50,279 bases of DNA from Marinomonas rhizomae (GTDB taxonomy: Bacteria; Pseudomonadota; Gammaproteobacteria; Pseudomonadales; Marinomonadaceae): the NCBI RefSeq assembly GCF_003315485.1, contig NZ_QNSE01000021.1, positions 1-50,279 on the forward strand, in the 5' to 3' direction. Shown piece by piece: positions 33,426 through 41,808 of this stretch. The translations under genes and the position numbers were made by a program. Position 1 is the first letter of the stretch. Every line of letters starts with the position of its first letter. A model generated the notes under the pieces. That model was not told the origin of the DNA and did not search any database. It worked only from the letters and a program-made list of their open reading frames with translations.

Positions 33426-35846
33426 TTAGAAATCTAAACCATAAGCCAGTGTTACAGTACGACCTCTGCCTTTAAAGTAGAAGCTGTCATTTGCGTAGGC
33501 TGCTTGGGAATAATAGGTGAAATAGTCTTCGTTCAATAGGTTTGCAACGGAGACATTCATCTTACCAATGGGTAGTGAATAGCCAATGGAAGCATCGACC
33601 AGAGTGTATCCGTCAAAGTTTAAATCTTCATCATCAAAGCTTCGGTCGAAGGCATGGCTTACTTGCAACAAAGAAGACAATTTTTCATTCCAAGTTGCGT
33701 TCCATGACGCCACTAAGCGGTTAGGTGAAATGTCTGCACCGGTCAGCCTAGTTTCCACTTTACCATCACCATCGGCATCTGATTTTCCTTGGATGTAAGA
33801 GTAGCTTGCTTGCAGTTTGTGCTCTTTATTCAATTGATACCCTAAAGAAGCTTCTGCACCTTGGATTTCTTTTTTCTCGCGTTTGACGATATACAACCCG
33901 TTATTTTCAACGATGCGGCTACCTAAGTCAGAGTTAGATTCGTAATAACTGACTTCGATATCGTAAGGGTGACGATTTACACGTAAGCCGACTTCATAGT
34001 TATCTGTCACAATAGGCGATAAGTCTATCAATGTGTCAACATCTTGACCTGTTGTGCTGACGCCGCGTAATACGCGTCCGACATCAGGCATACCAAAACC
34101 TTGAGAGTAGTTAGCAAAAACACTAACGATAGGTGTTATTTTGAATACCGCACCTGCATTGTAGACCGTTTCATGGAAGCTTGGGCTTCCGCCATTGACT
34201 GTTACACTGTTGTTAGCTGCTACTGTTTGGTAGGTATTTACGTCTAGTTTAGCGTGTTCATCACGAACTCCAGCCTGTAACACTAGGCGTTCAGTTGGCT
34301 TATATTCAAACTGAATGAAAGGCGCATAGTTAGTGTATTCTGTTTCTGGTACATATGTACGCTTGGTTAATATTAACACCTGACTGGTTTTGTCCTCTAG
34401 CAAGTCTAATCCTGTCGTGATGCTTAAAGCGTTATCTAATAGATCGTCTTTTGTTAAACTAAATTTTGCCCCAAGCTTTTCTGACTGGTTTTGGCTTTGG
34501 TCGTATAGGGTTCCGCTTGGCGCAATGCTGGTATCCTGAAAGCTATTGGAGTTTGATGCCCCATAACGTCCTTCAAAGTCTTGGTGAAAAACTTGAGCCT
34601 TAAACGTCATACCATCAAGGTCACTGTCTGAGTAGAAAAGGCTAGTTGTTTGTACGTCGTTGTAAGGAGCGACGCCTTCTGATGGTGTTCCTTTTACCGA
34701 ACTGGTTGCCACACCATTGTCTCTATCACCATCTACGCCAGTAAAGTTCATGCGCCCTTTCATTCTGTACTTATTAACTTCTAGTTCTAGCCTTTTTTCG
34801 TCGCTAAGCCAGTAACCAAGCTTGACGAATGTGTCGTAGCTTTTTGAGTCCATTATGTCGCCACGAACCGTTGCCGCGCCAACATAATCCCCGTCCGCAT
34901 CGAGGTACATGCCTTGTACCTCGTTAGTTAGACCGACAAGGTAATCGAAATCACCTTGTGAACCTTCTGCTTGATAGCCAATTTTATAAGACAGGGTGTC
35001 CTTGCTTATTTCGTCAGTCGGTGTGGTCATTTGTACATCGACGTGCTGTTTGAGTTCATTTGAGCGAGTTGATTTTGTGATGAAGTTAATAATGCCACCA
35101 GTTGCCCCTAAACCATGAACAGCGGTTGCGCCATGGATGACTTCAATGCGTTCGACCATAGAAAGGTCGATAGTGTGCGCAGAGCGGCTGCCCTCTCGAA
35201 TGGGGTTTGATTGTGGAACGCCATCTATCATGTATAGAACAGAGCGACCGCGGAATGTCTGGCTACTGTTATTTAATTTTTGTGTATTTGGAGAATAAGC
35301 CGGCAGCAGGTTAGATAGGGCTTGGGAGCTATCGGTAGAAATAGAAAGCTGCTCTTCAATTTGCTGACGATTGATGACCGTAATGACTTGAGGGCTGTCT
35401 TCTTTTTTTGTATTTGATCGACTGGTTTGGATAACCAGTGTATTCAGGTTAGTTGCCTGGTCGTCTGTCGTAATATACTGACCACGTTCCACTAAGCTAT
35501 AGGTACCATCTTGATTAGAAAGTATTTCCAAATCTGTATTCGATAACAATTGCTTAATGAGATCGATCGGACTGGTATTACCAGAAATACCTTTAGTTTT
35601 AAGGTTTTGCGTCAGTGCTGAGTCAAATGAAAGCGCAATATTGTGATGAGCGGCAAAGCTAGTGAGCACACTTCCAAGATTACCTGCTTCTATTTTTAGT
35701 TGTTGGTGAACATTCTGGTGTGGGGTGTCTTGCGCCAAAGCGTGCGAGCTAATCCCCGAAGCGATTAGTAAACCACTACAAGTTAATGTCGTGCTGATTG
35801 CTATTTGGAATCGTGTTTTGAACAGCGTGTTTTTACGGGTAGACAC
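33426..35846 (-). CDS. TonB-dependent siderophore receptor with N-terminal signalling domain (FecA-type)
   Basis: This outer-membrane receptor has about 806 residues from the GTG that follows AAGGAGG by 5 bases; another GTG two codons upstream lacks spacing. A signal peptide of about 38 residues ends SHALA. A secretin/TonB N-terminal (STN) domain follows (IEAGNLGSVLTSFAAHHNIALSFD), then a plug (RSVLYMIDGVPQSNP, GATAVHGLGATGGIINFITK) and a 22-strand barrel ending in aromatic YGLDF. The STN domain signals through FecR to FecI, both encoded next door. A substrate cannot be named, since FecA-type receptors also serve hydroxamate and catecholate siderophores. Confidence 0.92.
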   Translation of the reverse strand: MSTRKNTLFKTRFQIAISTTLTCSGLLIASGISSHALAQDTPHQNVHQQLKIEAGNLGSVLTSFAAHHNIALSFDSALTQNLKTKGISGNTSPIDLIKQLLSNTDLEILSNQDGTYSLVERGQYITTDDQATNLNTLVIQTSRSNTKKEDSPQVITVINRQQIEEQLSISTDSSQALSNLLPAYSPNTQKLNNSSQTFRGRSVLYMIDGVPQSNPIREGSRSAHTIDLSMVERIEVIHGATAVHGLGATGGIINFITKSTRSNELKQHVDVQMTTPTDEISKDTLSYKIGYQAEGSQGDFDYLVGLTNEVQGMYLDADGDYVGAATVRGDIMDSKSYDTFVKLGYWLSDEKRLELEVNKYRMKGRMNFTGVDGDRDNGVATSSVKGTPSEGVAPYNDVQTTSLFYSDSDLDGMTFKAQVFHQDFEGRYGASNSNSFQDTSIAPSGTLYDQSQNQSEKLGAKFSLTKDDLLDNALSITTGLDLLEDKTSQVLILTKRTYVPETEYTNYAPFIQFEYKPTERLVLQAGVRDEHAKLDVNTYQTVAANNSVTVNGGSPSFHETVYNAGAVFKITPIVSVFANYSQGFGMPDVGRVLRGVSTTGQDVDTLIDLSPIVTDNYEVGLRVNRHPYDIEVSYYESNSDLGSRIVENNGLYIVKREKKEIQGAEASLGYQLNKEHKLQASYSYIQGKSDADGDGKVETRLTGADISPNRLVASWNATWNEKLSSLLQVSHAFDRSFDDEDLNFDGYTLVDASIGYSLPIGKMNVSVANLLNEDYFTYYSQAAYANDSFYFKGRGRTVTLAYGLDF

Positions 35847-35976
35847 AGCCACCTCCTTCTTTAAAGTTTTTCTACTTATGAGTTGTTTAACTAATAAGCC
35901 ACCTGAAAAGAAAAAAAGTGTCAGTAATAATAAAAATTATTTTTTATGTGGATTGCTCTATTTTCCTACTCTTCCC

Positions 35977-36936
35977 TTAGGTGGCTTCTAAAGTTACCCA
36001 ATAATTACCAAGGTGGCTGTTTATATTGATAGGGTAGGTATGTGACAGCATATTAAAGATGATGTTGATATCTTGGAGGGGGAAAGCACCAGACACATCA
36101 ATATTTGCAATGTCGGGGGAAACTCTTAACCGTCCTCTGTGGTAGCGGGAAACTTCTTCAATAAATTGCTTTAATGGCATGTTGTGCACGGCTAGCATGT
36201 TGTCTAGCCATGACGTTGTCTCTGATTTGAGAGCGTTATCGGATAAGAATGCATGGCTTGATAGCTCGATTTGATGGCCAGTGTCAAAGAAAGCACCTTG
36301 TGCGTTATTTGCAAACTTCGGGGTCACTTTTAGCGGTCCTTTAATAATCCCTACCCGTGTCATTTCATTGTACTGACGTACCGTAAAGTTCGTCTCTGTG
36401 GGCGATAAAACCGCTTCCTGAGTTTGAACTATAAGGGGCTTCAGTTCTTGAGAGCTTGTTGTTGCAGTATGGACTTGGATTTCACCTTCCCGTAATGATA
36501 ATAAGCGTGATTTACCGTTAAAAGAAATATCAAAGGCGGTCGCCGTATTGAGCTTAACAGTGGTCCCATCTGGTAAGGTTATTTGTTTTTGCTGCCCTTT
36601 TGCTGTGCGGTAATCGGCAGTCCACTGCTGTGTTTCGATTGTTTTATAACTTCCCCATACCAAGGGTCCAGAAGCTAAGATTAATGCTAGCTTTCCAATG
36701 TGTAAGCGGCGGTTTTCATCGTCAGGTCGGTTCAGTACCGTGTAGGCAATATCTTTAGGTAGAGTATCAATTTGGCTTATAAAACGCTGGGCACGTTGCC
36801 ATGCAAATTGATTGTTTCTGTCCGATTGTAGCCATTTTTCTAATTGTTCTTGCTCTGTGTCGGTAAGTGTTCTTTCTTGTTGTTTTACGAGCCAGTCAGC
36901 CGCTTCTAACATGCTTTTTTTTGATATCTTATTCAA
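35977..36936 (-). CDS. FecR-family anti-sigma factor / sigma regulator
   Basis: This 319-residue single-pass inner-membrane protein has an N-terminal cytoplasmic region (AADWLVKQQERTLT, the DUF4880-type block), one helix near residues 81-97 (LALILASGPLVWGSY), and a periplasmic FecR domain (ITLPDGTTVKLNTATAF). It relays the receptor's signal to the sigma factor. It starts with TTG; GGAGAG lies 8 bases upstream. It overlaps the sigma factor gene by 8 bp, so the two are translationally coupled. Confidence 0.88.
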   Translation of the reverse strand: MNKISKKSMLEAADWLVKQQERTLTDTEQEQLEKWLQSDRNNQFAWQRAQRFISQIDTLPKDIAYTVLNRPDDENRRLHIGKLALILASGPLVWGSYKTIETQQWTADYRTAKGQQKQITLPDGTTVKLNTATAFDISFNGKSRLLSLREGEIQVHTATTSSQELKPLIVQTQEAVLSPTETNFTVRQYNEMTRVGIIKGPLKVTPKFANNAQGAFFDTGHQIELSSHAFLSDNALKSETTSWLDNMLAVHNMPLKQFIEEVSRYHRGRLRVSPDIANIDVSGAFPLQDINIIFNMLSHTYPININSHLGNYWVTLEAT

Positions 36937-37456
36937 AAAAATTGCTCTCCATTAGAATGAAACACTTAACATAAGCTTGCTTCATATATCGCTTCACAGT
37001 GGCGAGAGAAAGGTTCATTTCATCGGCGATTTGTTGGTATTTTTTACCTTCTATTATAGACATCAAAAACACCTGTTTTACATTACTCGGCAGGGCGCTA
37101 AGCAGGGCATCTATTTCTTCTAAGGTTTGTAAAATAATGGACTTACTTTCTGCTGAAATGGCGAAAGACTCAGGCTGCTCTGCTAAAAGTTCAAGGTAAG
37201 CTTGTTCCAATGATTTACGGCGATAAAAATGGCCAACAAGACCTTTTGCGATTGTTGCCAAATACGCTTTAGGTTCATTGATTGTGTCAGCATTTTGTTT
37301 AGCGTGAATGCGTAAGAAAGTGTCTTGAGTCAAATCAGCCGCATCACATTGATTGTCTAAACGCTTACGGATCCAAGCATATAACCAATTATGATGGTTT
37401 ATATATAAAGAGTGCATAACATCATGGTGCACACTGAGGTTTGCATTGTGCGGCAT
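36929..37456 (-). CDS. ECF sigma factor, FecI-like
   Basis: This 175-residue extracytoplasmic-function sigma factor has region 2 (AADLTQDTFLRIHA) and region 4 (QIADEMNLSLATVKRYMKQAYVKC). Together with FecR and the STN-bearing receptor it forms a cell-surface signalling circuit: ferric chelate binding outside switches on the receptor gene. A Fur-like box lies 31 bp upstream of the start, adding iron repression. Confidence 0.9.
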   Translation of the reverse strand: MPHNANLSVHHDVMHSLYINHHNWLYAWIRKRLDNQCDAADLTQDTFLRIHAKQNADTINEPKAYLATIAKGLVGHFYRRKSLEQAYLELLAEQPESFAISAESKSIILQTLEEIDALLSALPSNVKQVFLMSIIEGKKYQQIADEMNLSLATVKRYMKQAYVKCFILMESNFFE

Positions 37457-37487
37457 GAAATTGGCCCTTAAAAATAATTAATAGAAA

Positions 37488-37502
37488 TGATAATTACTAC
37501 CA
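37488..37502 (-). promoter_or_regulatory. Fur-like box before the sigma factor gene
   Basis: The plus-strand sequence TGATAATTACTACCA keeps 7-1-7 Fur symmetry with two mismatches in the second arm. Iron-dependent repression of fecIR is standard for such systems. Confidence 0.5.
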
Positions 37503-37571
37503 TTAAATAGGCTGGTTGTTTTTTTGTCAATATTATCAGGGAGAGAAGAGGGCTTTCTTATAAACAGAATG

Positions 37572-37606
37572 AAAACGCCTCAGTAAATACTATTACGAGG
37601 CGTTTT
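37572..37606 (-). terminator. Hairpin terminator at the end of the PuuE operon
   Basis: AAAACGCCTC (37572-37581) and GAGGCGTTTTT (37597-37606) form a GC-rich stem with A- and T-rich flanks. It lies between the PuuE gene end and the fecI promoter and would stop transcription arriving from the right. Confidence 0.75.
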
Positions 37607-37651
37607 TCGTTTTGAACTCGGTTTTAGTTATTGTGGATAACTACTAAGGTC

Positions 37652-38578
37652 TTATCTCGTTGGATAATGATTCATAATCCAATGATCTGCAATGTCTTCT
37701 CGTTTTGCGATCCATACATCGTCGTGAGACTGCACGTAATCTAAGAATTTTTTCAATGCCATGAAACGGCTGGGCTTCCCTAAGGTTCGGCAGTGCATGC
37801 CGATGGACATCATTTTTGGTGCGGTGGCGCCTTCTTCATACAAACAATCGAAGTTGTCTTTCAAGTATTGGAAAAACTCCTCGCCATGGTTAAAGCCGTA
37901 CGGCGAAGAAAATTTCATGTCGTTGCAGTCGAGAGTATAAGGCACGATAAGGTGCGGTTTGCTGCCACCATCAAGCGTGTCGACTTTCACCCAATAAGGT
38001 AGGTCATCGCCGTAGTTGTCGGAATCGTATTTTAGTTGCGTATGTTCTGCGACTAAAGCGCGAGTATTTGGCGAGTCGCGTCCTGTGTACCAGCCAACAG
38101 GTTTCACGCCAGTGATTTCTTCTATTAAGGCGAGAGCTTGTTGCATGTGTTCCCGCTCTTGTTCGATGGGCATGTCTTGGTAATGAATCCATTTTAAGCC
38201 ATGACACACAATCTCGTGTTTGCCTTCTACAAAGGCTTTTGCTACTTCCGGATTACGCTGTAAGGCGGTGGCGATGGCAAAAACCGTCAGCGGCAGCCCG
38301 CGTTTTTCGAACTCGTTAAGGATACGCCAAACGCCAGTGCGGGAACCGTACTCGTAAAGGGATTCCATGCTCATATGACGATCTTTGAAAGGCTGTGCAC
38401 CGAAAATTTCCGACAAAAAAGTCTCGGCATGTTCATCACCGTGTAAGACGCAGTTCTCACCGCCTTCTTCAAAGTTTAAAACAAACTGTAGGGCAACTCG
38501 GGCGTTGTTTGGCCATTTTACGTTTGGCAGCCCTTGACGGCCATAACCGGCGAAATCACGTTCTAAATAATGTTTCAT
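37652..38578 (-). CDS. puuE: Allantoinase, PuuE type
   Basis: This is a metal-independent allantoinase of the polysaccharide-deacetylase fold, opening the allantoin ring to allantoate. RDFAGYGRQGLPNVKWP opens the protein, followed by ALQFVLNFEEGGENCVLHGD, both strongly PuuE-like. HEIVCHGLKWIHYQDM and GWYTGRDSPNTRALV belong to the catalytic barrel. It has 308 residues from the ATG at 38578; a TTG 10 codons upstream is less likely. It is the last gene of the run GntR, racemase, allantoinase. Its product feeds the allantoate amidohydrolase encoded on the far side of the iron island. Confidence 0.9.
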   Translation of the reverse strand: MKHYLERDFAGYGRQGLPNVKWPNNARVALQFVLNFEEGGENCVLHGDEHAETFLSEIFGAQPFKDRHMSMESLYEYGSRTGVWRILNEFEKRGLPLTVFAIATALQRNPEVAKAFVEGKHEIVCHGLKWIHYQDMPIEQEREHMQQALALIEEITGVKPVGWYTGRDSPNTRALVAEHTQLKYDSDNYGDDLPYWVKVDTLDGGSKPHLIVPYTLDCNDMKFSSPYGFNHGEEFFQYLKDNFDCLYEEGATAPKMMSIGMHCRTLGKPSRFMALKKFLDYVQSHDDVWIAKREDIADHWIMNHYPTR

Positions 38579-38617
38579 TGTATCGGTTCCATGTTGTATG
38601 GATGGCAAGTTAAAAAG

Positions 38618-39349
38618 TTACTTGCTCCAGTGGGCATAACGGCCAATAAAGGGTTTGCTGATGCGTTGTCCATATTGACCCGTTTTAGAAGTTTGTAAGC
38701 CTAACTGATGCAATGATTCTGCCAGCTTTACCGCCGCGGTCACGCCATCAATGATGGGCACTGGCAGTTCTGCTGCCAATTTTTCAACCAGTGCAGACAT
38801 ACCTGCACAACCTAAGACAATGGCTTCGGCGCCGTCTTCCTCGATAGCTGCTAAACATTCCGCTTTCAGAAGTTGGTAGGCTTCAGGCTCAATATTTTCC
38901 AAGGCTAAAACAGGAATGTCTGTGGCTCTGACGCCACTACAGTGATGCTTATAACCGTATTTTTGTAGTAAATGCTCACTCGCTGGTAATGTTCGAGATA
39001 GCGTGGTCACAACCCCAAAACGATGGGCAATCAGACTGGCCATGTGAAAACCCGCTTCGGCAATACCGATCACCGGAGCGTCAGCCAATTCGCGCGCTGC
39101 GTCTAAGGCAGGATCACCAAAACAAGCAATGATGTGAGCGTCAACACCTTGTTGTTTACCTTGTTCGATAAGGTCAAGCAGGGCGGCGCTGGCAATGACT
39201 TCATCAAAAGCGCATTCGATGCTTTTGGGGCCATGTTCTGGTGTGCTAGCGATAATGTGGGTGCTATTCAGCGCAATAGACTGTGCGCTCAGTGCCATTG
39301 CTTGGGTCATATCAGCACTGGTGTTTGGATTGATTAGTTGGATTCGCAT
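38618..39349 (-). CDS. Asp/Glu/hydantoin racemase family protein, probable allantoin racemase
   Basis: This cofactor-independent racemase has 243 residues and the two catalytic cysteines in ACFGDP (Cys76) and LGCAGM (Cys181). INPNTSADMTQAM is the typical opening. A longer frame to 39409 overlaps the GntR gene and is unlikely. Next to PuuE, it most probably interconverts R- and S-allantoin so that both can be used; hydantoin racemase activity is the alternative. The stop is 39 bp before the allantoinase start. Confidence 0.86.
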   Translation of the reverse strand: MRIQLINPNTSADMTQAMALSAQSIALNSTHIIASTPEHGPKSIECAFDEVIASAALLDLIEQGKQQGVDAHIIACFGDPALDAARELADAPVIGIAEAGFHMASLIAHRFGVVTTLSRTLPASEHLLQKYGYKHHCSGVRATDIPVLALENIEPEAYQLLKAECLAAIEEDGAEAIVLGCAGMSALVEKLAAELPVPIIDGVTAAVKLAESLHQLGLQTSKTGQYGQRISKPFIGRYAHWSK

Positions 39350-39356
39350 GGTGCTC

Positions 39357-40022
39357 CTAGCGGCCAAAAAGTTGCTGGAAATCGATGTTCTCTTCAGCTT
39401 TGTTTTCAAGAATGAGTGAAGATTTGATGTGTTTGAGGTGATGAGTCATCCAAGTTTCCGCTTCGCTTTCGTTACCTTGGTCAAGAATATCAAGGAATTG
39501 AGAGTGGTCGCCGCACTCGCAACCGACACTACCACGAGTACCGTAAGCGGCAAGAATGAGAGAGGAGCGATAGCAGAGCTGCTCGACAAAGCGAGCAAGC
39601 ACTTGGTTGCCAGCTAACGTTGCTAATTCATAATGAAAGCGGGCGGTTAATTGAATGGCATCAGCGAGTTGATTGTCTTTTTCAGCGCGTTTTTCTTCTA
39701 GCGCCATGGTACGAAAACGCTGCGATTGAGCTGAGCTCCAGTGCTGAAGTAAGGCTGGAGTAAGTTGCGGCTCAATGAGAATGCGACTGTCTAGCACCTC
39801 AAGTGCTTCGGCTTCACTTGGGTGGTTTACTTGTGCTCCCTTGTTTTTTTCAACCACCACAAAATGCTCTAAGGCGAGTCGATGCAATACTTTACGTATG
39901 CCGGTTCTACTTACGCCAAAGGCTTCAGATAGACGATCTTCTGGTAAGCGCGCCCCTGGTGGCAATTGATGTTCGACAATAGCTTTTAGCATTTGTCGGT
40001 AGATATTCTCGTCATTGGACAT
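39357..40022 (-). CDS. GntR-family regulator (FCD domain)
   Basis: This 221-residue protein has an N-terminal winged helix (GARLPEDRLSEAFGVSRTGIRKVLHRLAL, about 22-50) and a helical FCD ligand domain with metal-site-type histidines (FHYELATLAGN, CGDHSQFLDIL, MTHHLKHI). It is divergent from the NCS1 permease gene and upstream of the racemase and PuuE genes. ATTGTATACAAT-type palindromes lie before both its own gene and the permease, so it probably represses the ureide genes until a ligand appears. Confidence 0.88.
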   Translation of the reverse strand: MSNDENIYRQMLKAIVEHQLPPGARLPEDRLSEAFGVSRTGIRKVLHRLALEHFVVVEKNKGAQVNHPSEAEALEVLDSRILIEPQLTPALLQHWSSAQSQRFRTMALEEKRAEKDNQLADAIQLTARFHYELATLAGNQVLARFVEQLCYRSSLILAAYGTRGSVGCECGDHSQFLDILDQGNESEAETWMTHHLKHIKSSLILENKAEENIDFQQLFGR

Positions 40023-40036
40023 GAAGCTCTCTATTT

Positions 40037-40048
40037 AATGTATACAAT
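40037..40048. promoter_or_regulatory. GntR-type operator, copy 1
   Basis: AATGTATACAAT lies 14 bp upstream of the GntR start codon and differs by one base from the perfect palindrome at 40256-40267. It is likely an autoregulatory site. Confidence 0.58.
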
Positions 40049-40233
40049 GTATTGGTTAATTTTGTTGATTAAATAATATAGCACGACAAATCATCAGACA
40101 CATCTTAAATAAAGACACAATTATTCTGCACAATAAAGGTGTGTTTTTTATTCTTTGACTCGAATTAGTGCGTAATTTTAGGGTTTATTTCTATAAATTA
40201 TGGTTTTTCCTTAGATTCTTTGGTTTTCGTTTT

Positions 40234-40248
40234 TGGCACGTAAATTGT
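40234..40248 (+). promoter_or_regulatory. Sigma-54-like promoter of the ureide permease gene
   Basis: TGGCACG (40234-40240), four bases, then TTGT (40245-40248) matches TGGCACG-N4-TTGC except for the final C. The predicted start point, about 12 bases on, coincides with the GntR-type palindrome. Confidence 0.55.
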
Positions 40249-40255
40249 ATTTGTC

Positions 40256-40267
40256 ATTGTATACAAT
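40256..40267. promoter_or_regulatory. GntR-type operator, copy 2
   Basis: ATTGTATACAAT is a perfect 12-bp palindrome immediately downstream of the sigma-54-like promoter and 17 bp before the permease ATG. This is a good position for repression. Confidence 0.62.
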
Positions 40268-40284
40268 TAAAAAGGAACAGAATC

Positions 40285-41721
40285 ATGAAACAAGAGTTTG
40301 AGCAAAGCCCTAGATTAGCGAATAGCGATCTTCTACCGGAGAAAGATCAAAAGTGGGGTTGGTATAGTATCTTCGCTTTTTGGATGTCTGATGTGCACAG
40401 TGTTGGTGGTTATGTGTTTGCTGCTAGCTTGTTTGCGTTGGGATTAAATGGGATTCAAGTGTTTATCAGTTTGTTGCTGGGGATCTCGATTGTGTTGCTA
40501 TTTGCCAACTTGATGGGCAAACCTGGTCAAAAAGCCGGTGTGCCATTTCCTGTGGTTGCTCGTATGTCTTTCGGCGTGTTCGGTGCCAATATTCCGGCCA
40601 TCATTCGTGGCTTGATAGCGGTCGTTTGGTACGGTATTCAAACTTTTCTGGCGTCGAGTTCCTTTATTATCTTGCTATTGTACTTCTTCCCTGGAATGGC
40701 GCCGCTTGCTGATGAATCTTTTATTGGGCTTTCGTACCTAGGTTGGATTGGCTTCTCTGCCATGTGGGTCGTGCAAGGTATTGTGTTTATGTTTGGTATG
40801 GACATGATTCGTAAAGTAATTGACTGGTCTGGCCCTGCTATTTATGTGGCGATGTTTGCTTTGTGTATTTATATGATTGATTTGGCTGGTTGGGATAATA
40901 TCAGCTTTAACTTGAGTGACTCCAATCTAACTGGCATGGACGTTTATGTGCAGATGTTCATCGCGATTGCTTTAGTAGCCGGTTATTTTGCAGGCCCAAC
41001 TCTTAACTTTAGTGACTTTTCTCGCTATTGCGGCAGCTATAAAAAATTAAAGCTGGGTAATCTATTAGGCTTACCGCTTAACTTTGTACTGTTTTCTTTA
41101 TTTAGTGTGGTGATTGTTTCTGCTTCCATTCCAGTGTTTGGGGAGATGATTACCGACCCTGTAGAAACGGTGAAACGCCTAGATTCTGGTTTTATTACGG
41201 TACTGGGCGCACTGACTTTTATCTTTGCGACAGTGGGCATCAACATCGTGGCGAACTTTGTGGCGCCTGCGTTTGATTTTTCTAATGTATCACCACAGAA
41301 AATCAGCTTTAAAGCGGGCGGTTTTATTGCCGCATTTGGTTCTGTTTTGCTAACACCTTGGAACTTGTTCAATAACCCTGAAGTGATTCACTATACAGTA
41401 GATGTATTAGGCGCGATGATAGGGCCTCTGTACGGCATTATTATTGTTGATTACTTCTTTATTAAGAAAGGCCATATTGATATCCCCGCTCTGTATACGG
41501 AATCGCCAAAAGGCTGCTATTGGTATGACAATGGTGTGAATAAAAAAAGCGTGTATGCCTTGGCTATTGCTGGCGCTGTGTCTATCTTAGCGACCTTTGT
41601 GTTCAGTGCTTTGGCAAACTACGCCATCTTTATTGGTGGTATTGTGGCGGCCTTATCTTATCGTTACATGATGGAGCCAGAACGTCTTGCTTTGCAAAGT
41701 ATGAACCTTGTTAAATCATAA
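40285..41721 (+). CDS. NCS1-family permease, probable allantoin/ureide transporter
   Basis: This 478-residue twelve-helix transporter contains SIFAFWMSDVHSVGGYVFAA near 30-49 and ARMSFGVFGANIPAIIRG near 94-111. GPTLNFSDFSRY and the C-terminal GPLYGIIIVDYF are also NCS1 family blocks. A longer frame from 40168 would include the promoter; the ATG at 40285 follows AAAAAGGAAC. It is divergent from the GntR/racemase/PuuE genes, so allantoin is the likely cargo. It is only distantly like the other NCS1 protein in this window (669-2153). Confidence 0.87.
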   Translation: MKQEFEQSPRLANSDLLPEKDQKWGWYSIFAFWMSDVHSVGGYVFAASLFALGLNGIQVFISLLLGISIVLLFANLMGKPGQKAGVPFPVVARMSFGVFGANIPAIIRGLIAVVWYGIQTFLASSSFIILLLYFFPGMAPLADESFIGLSYLGWIGFSAMWVVQGIVFMFGMDMIRKVIDWSGPAIYVAMFALCIYMIDLAGWDNISFNLSDSNLTGMDVYVQMFIAIALVAGYFAGPTLNFSDFSRYCGSYKKLKLGNLLGLPLNFVLFSLFSVVIVSASIPVFGEMITDPVETVKRLDSGFITVLGALTFIFATVGINIVANFVAPAFDFSNVSPQKISFKAGGFIAAFGSVLLTPWNLFNNPEVIHYTVDVLGAMIGPLYGIIIVDYFFIKKGHIDIPALYTESPKGCYWYDNGVNKKSVYALAIAGAVSILATFVFSALANYAIFIGGIVAALSYRYMMEPERLALQSMNLVKS

Positions 41722-41747
41722 TCTGCTTACTGAGAATGTCTAGAAAA

Positions 41748-41783
41748 CAAAAAGCCCCGCATTGAACAATGCGGGGCTTTTTG
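41748..41783. terminator. Bidirectional rho-independent terminator
   Basis: CAAAAAGCCCCGCATTG and CAATGCGGGGCTTTTTG are a perfect 17-bp inverted repeat with a 2-base centre. A-tracts and T-tracts at both ends let it terminate the permease and the convergent ethanolamine permease gene. Confidence 0.9.
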
Positions 41784-41808
41784 TTGTTTCCAATCCTATT
41801 GAGTCGAA

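Noticed and set aside
35896..35987. AAGCCACCT/AGGTGGCTT inverted repeat between fecR and the receptor gene
   Set aside because: The arms are short (9 bp) and about 75 bp apart, one touching the fecR stop; a chance or weak structure is as likely as a regulatory one.
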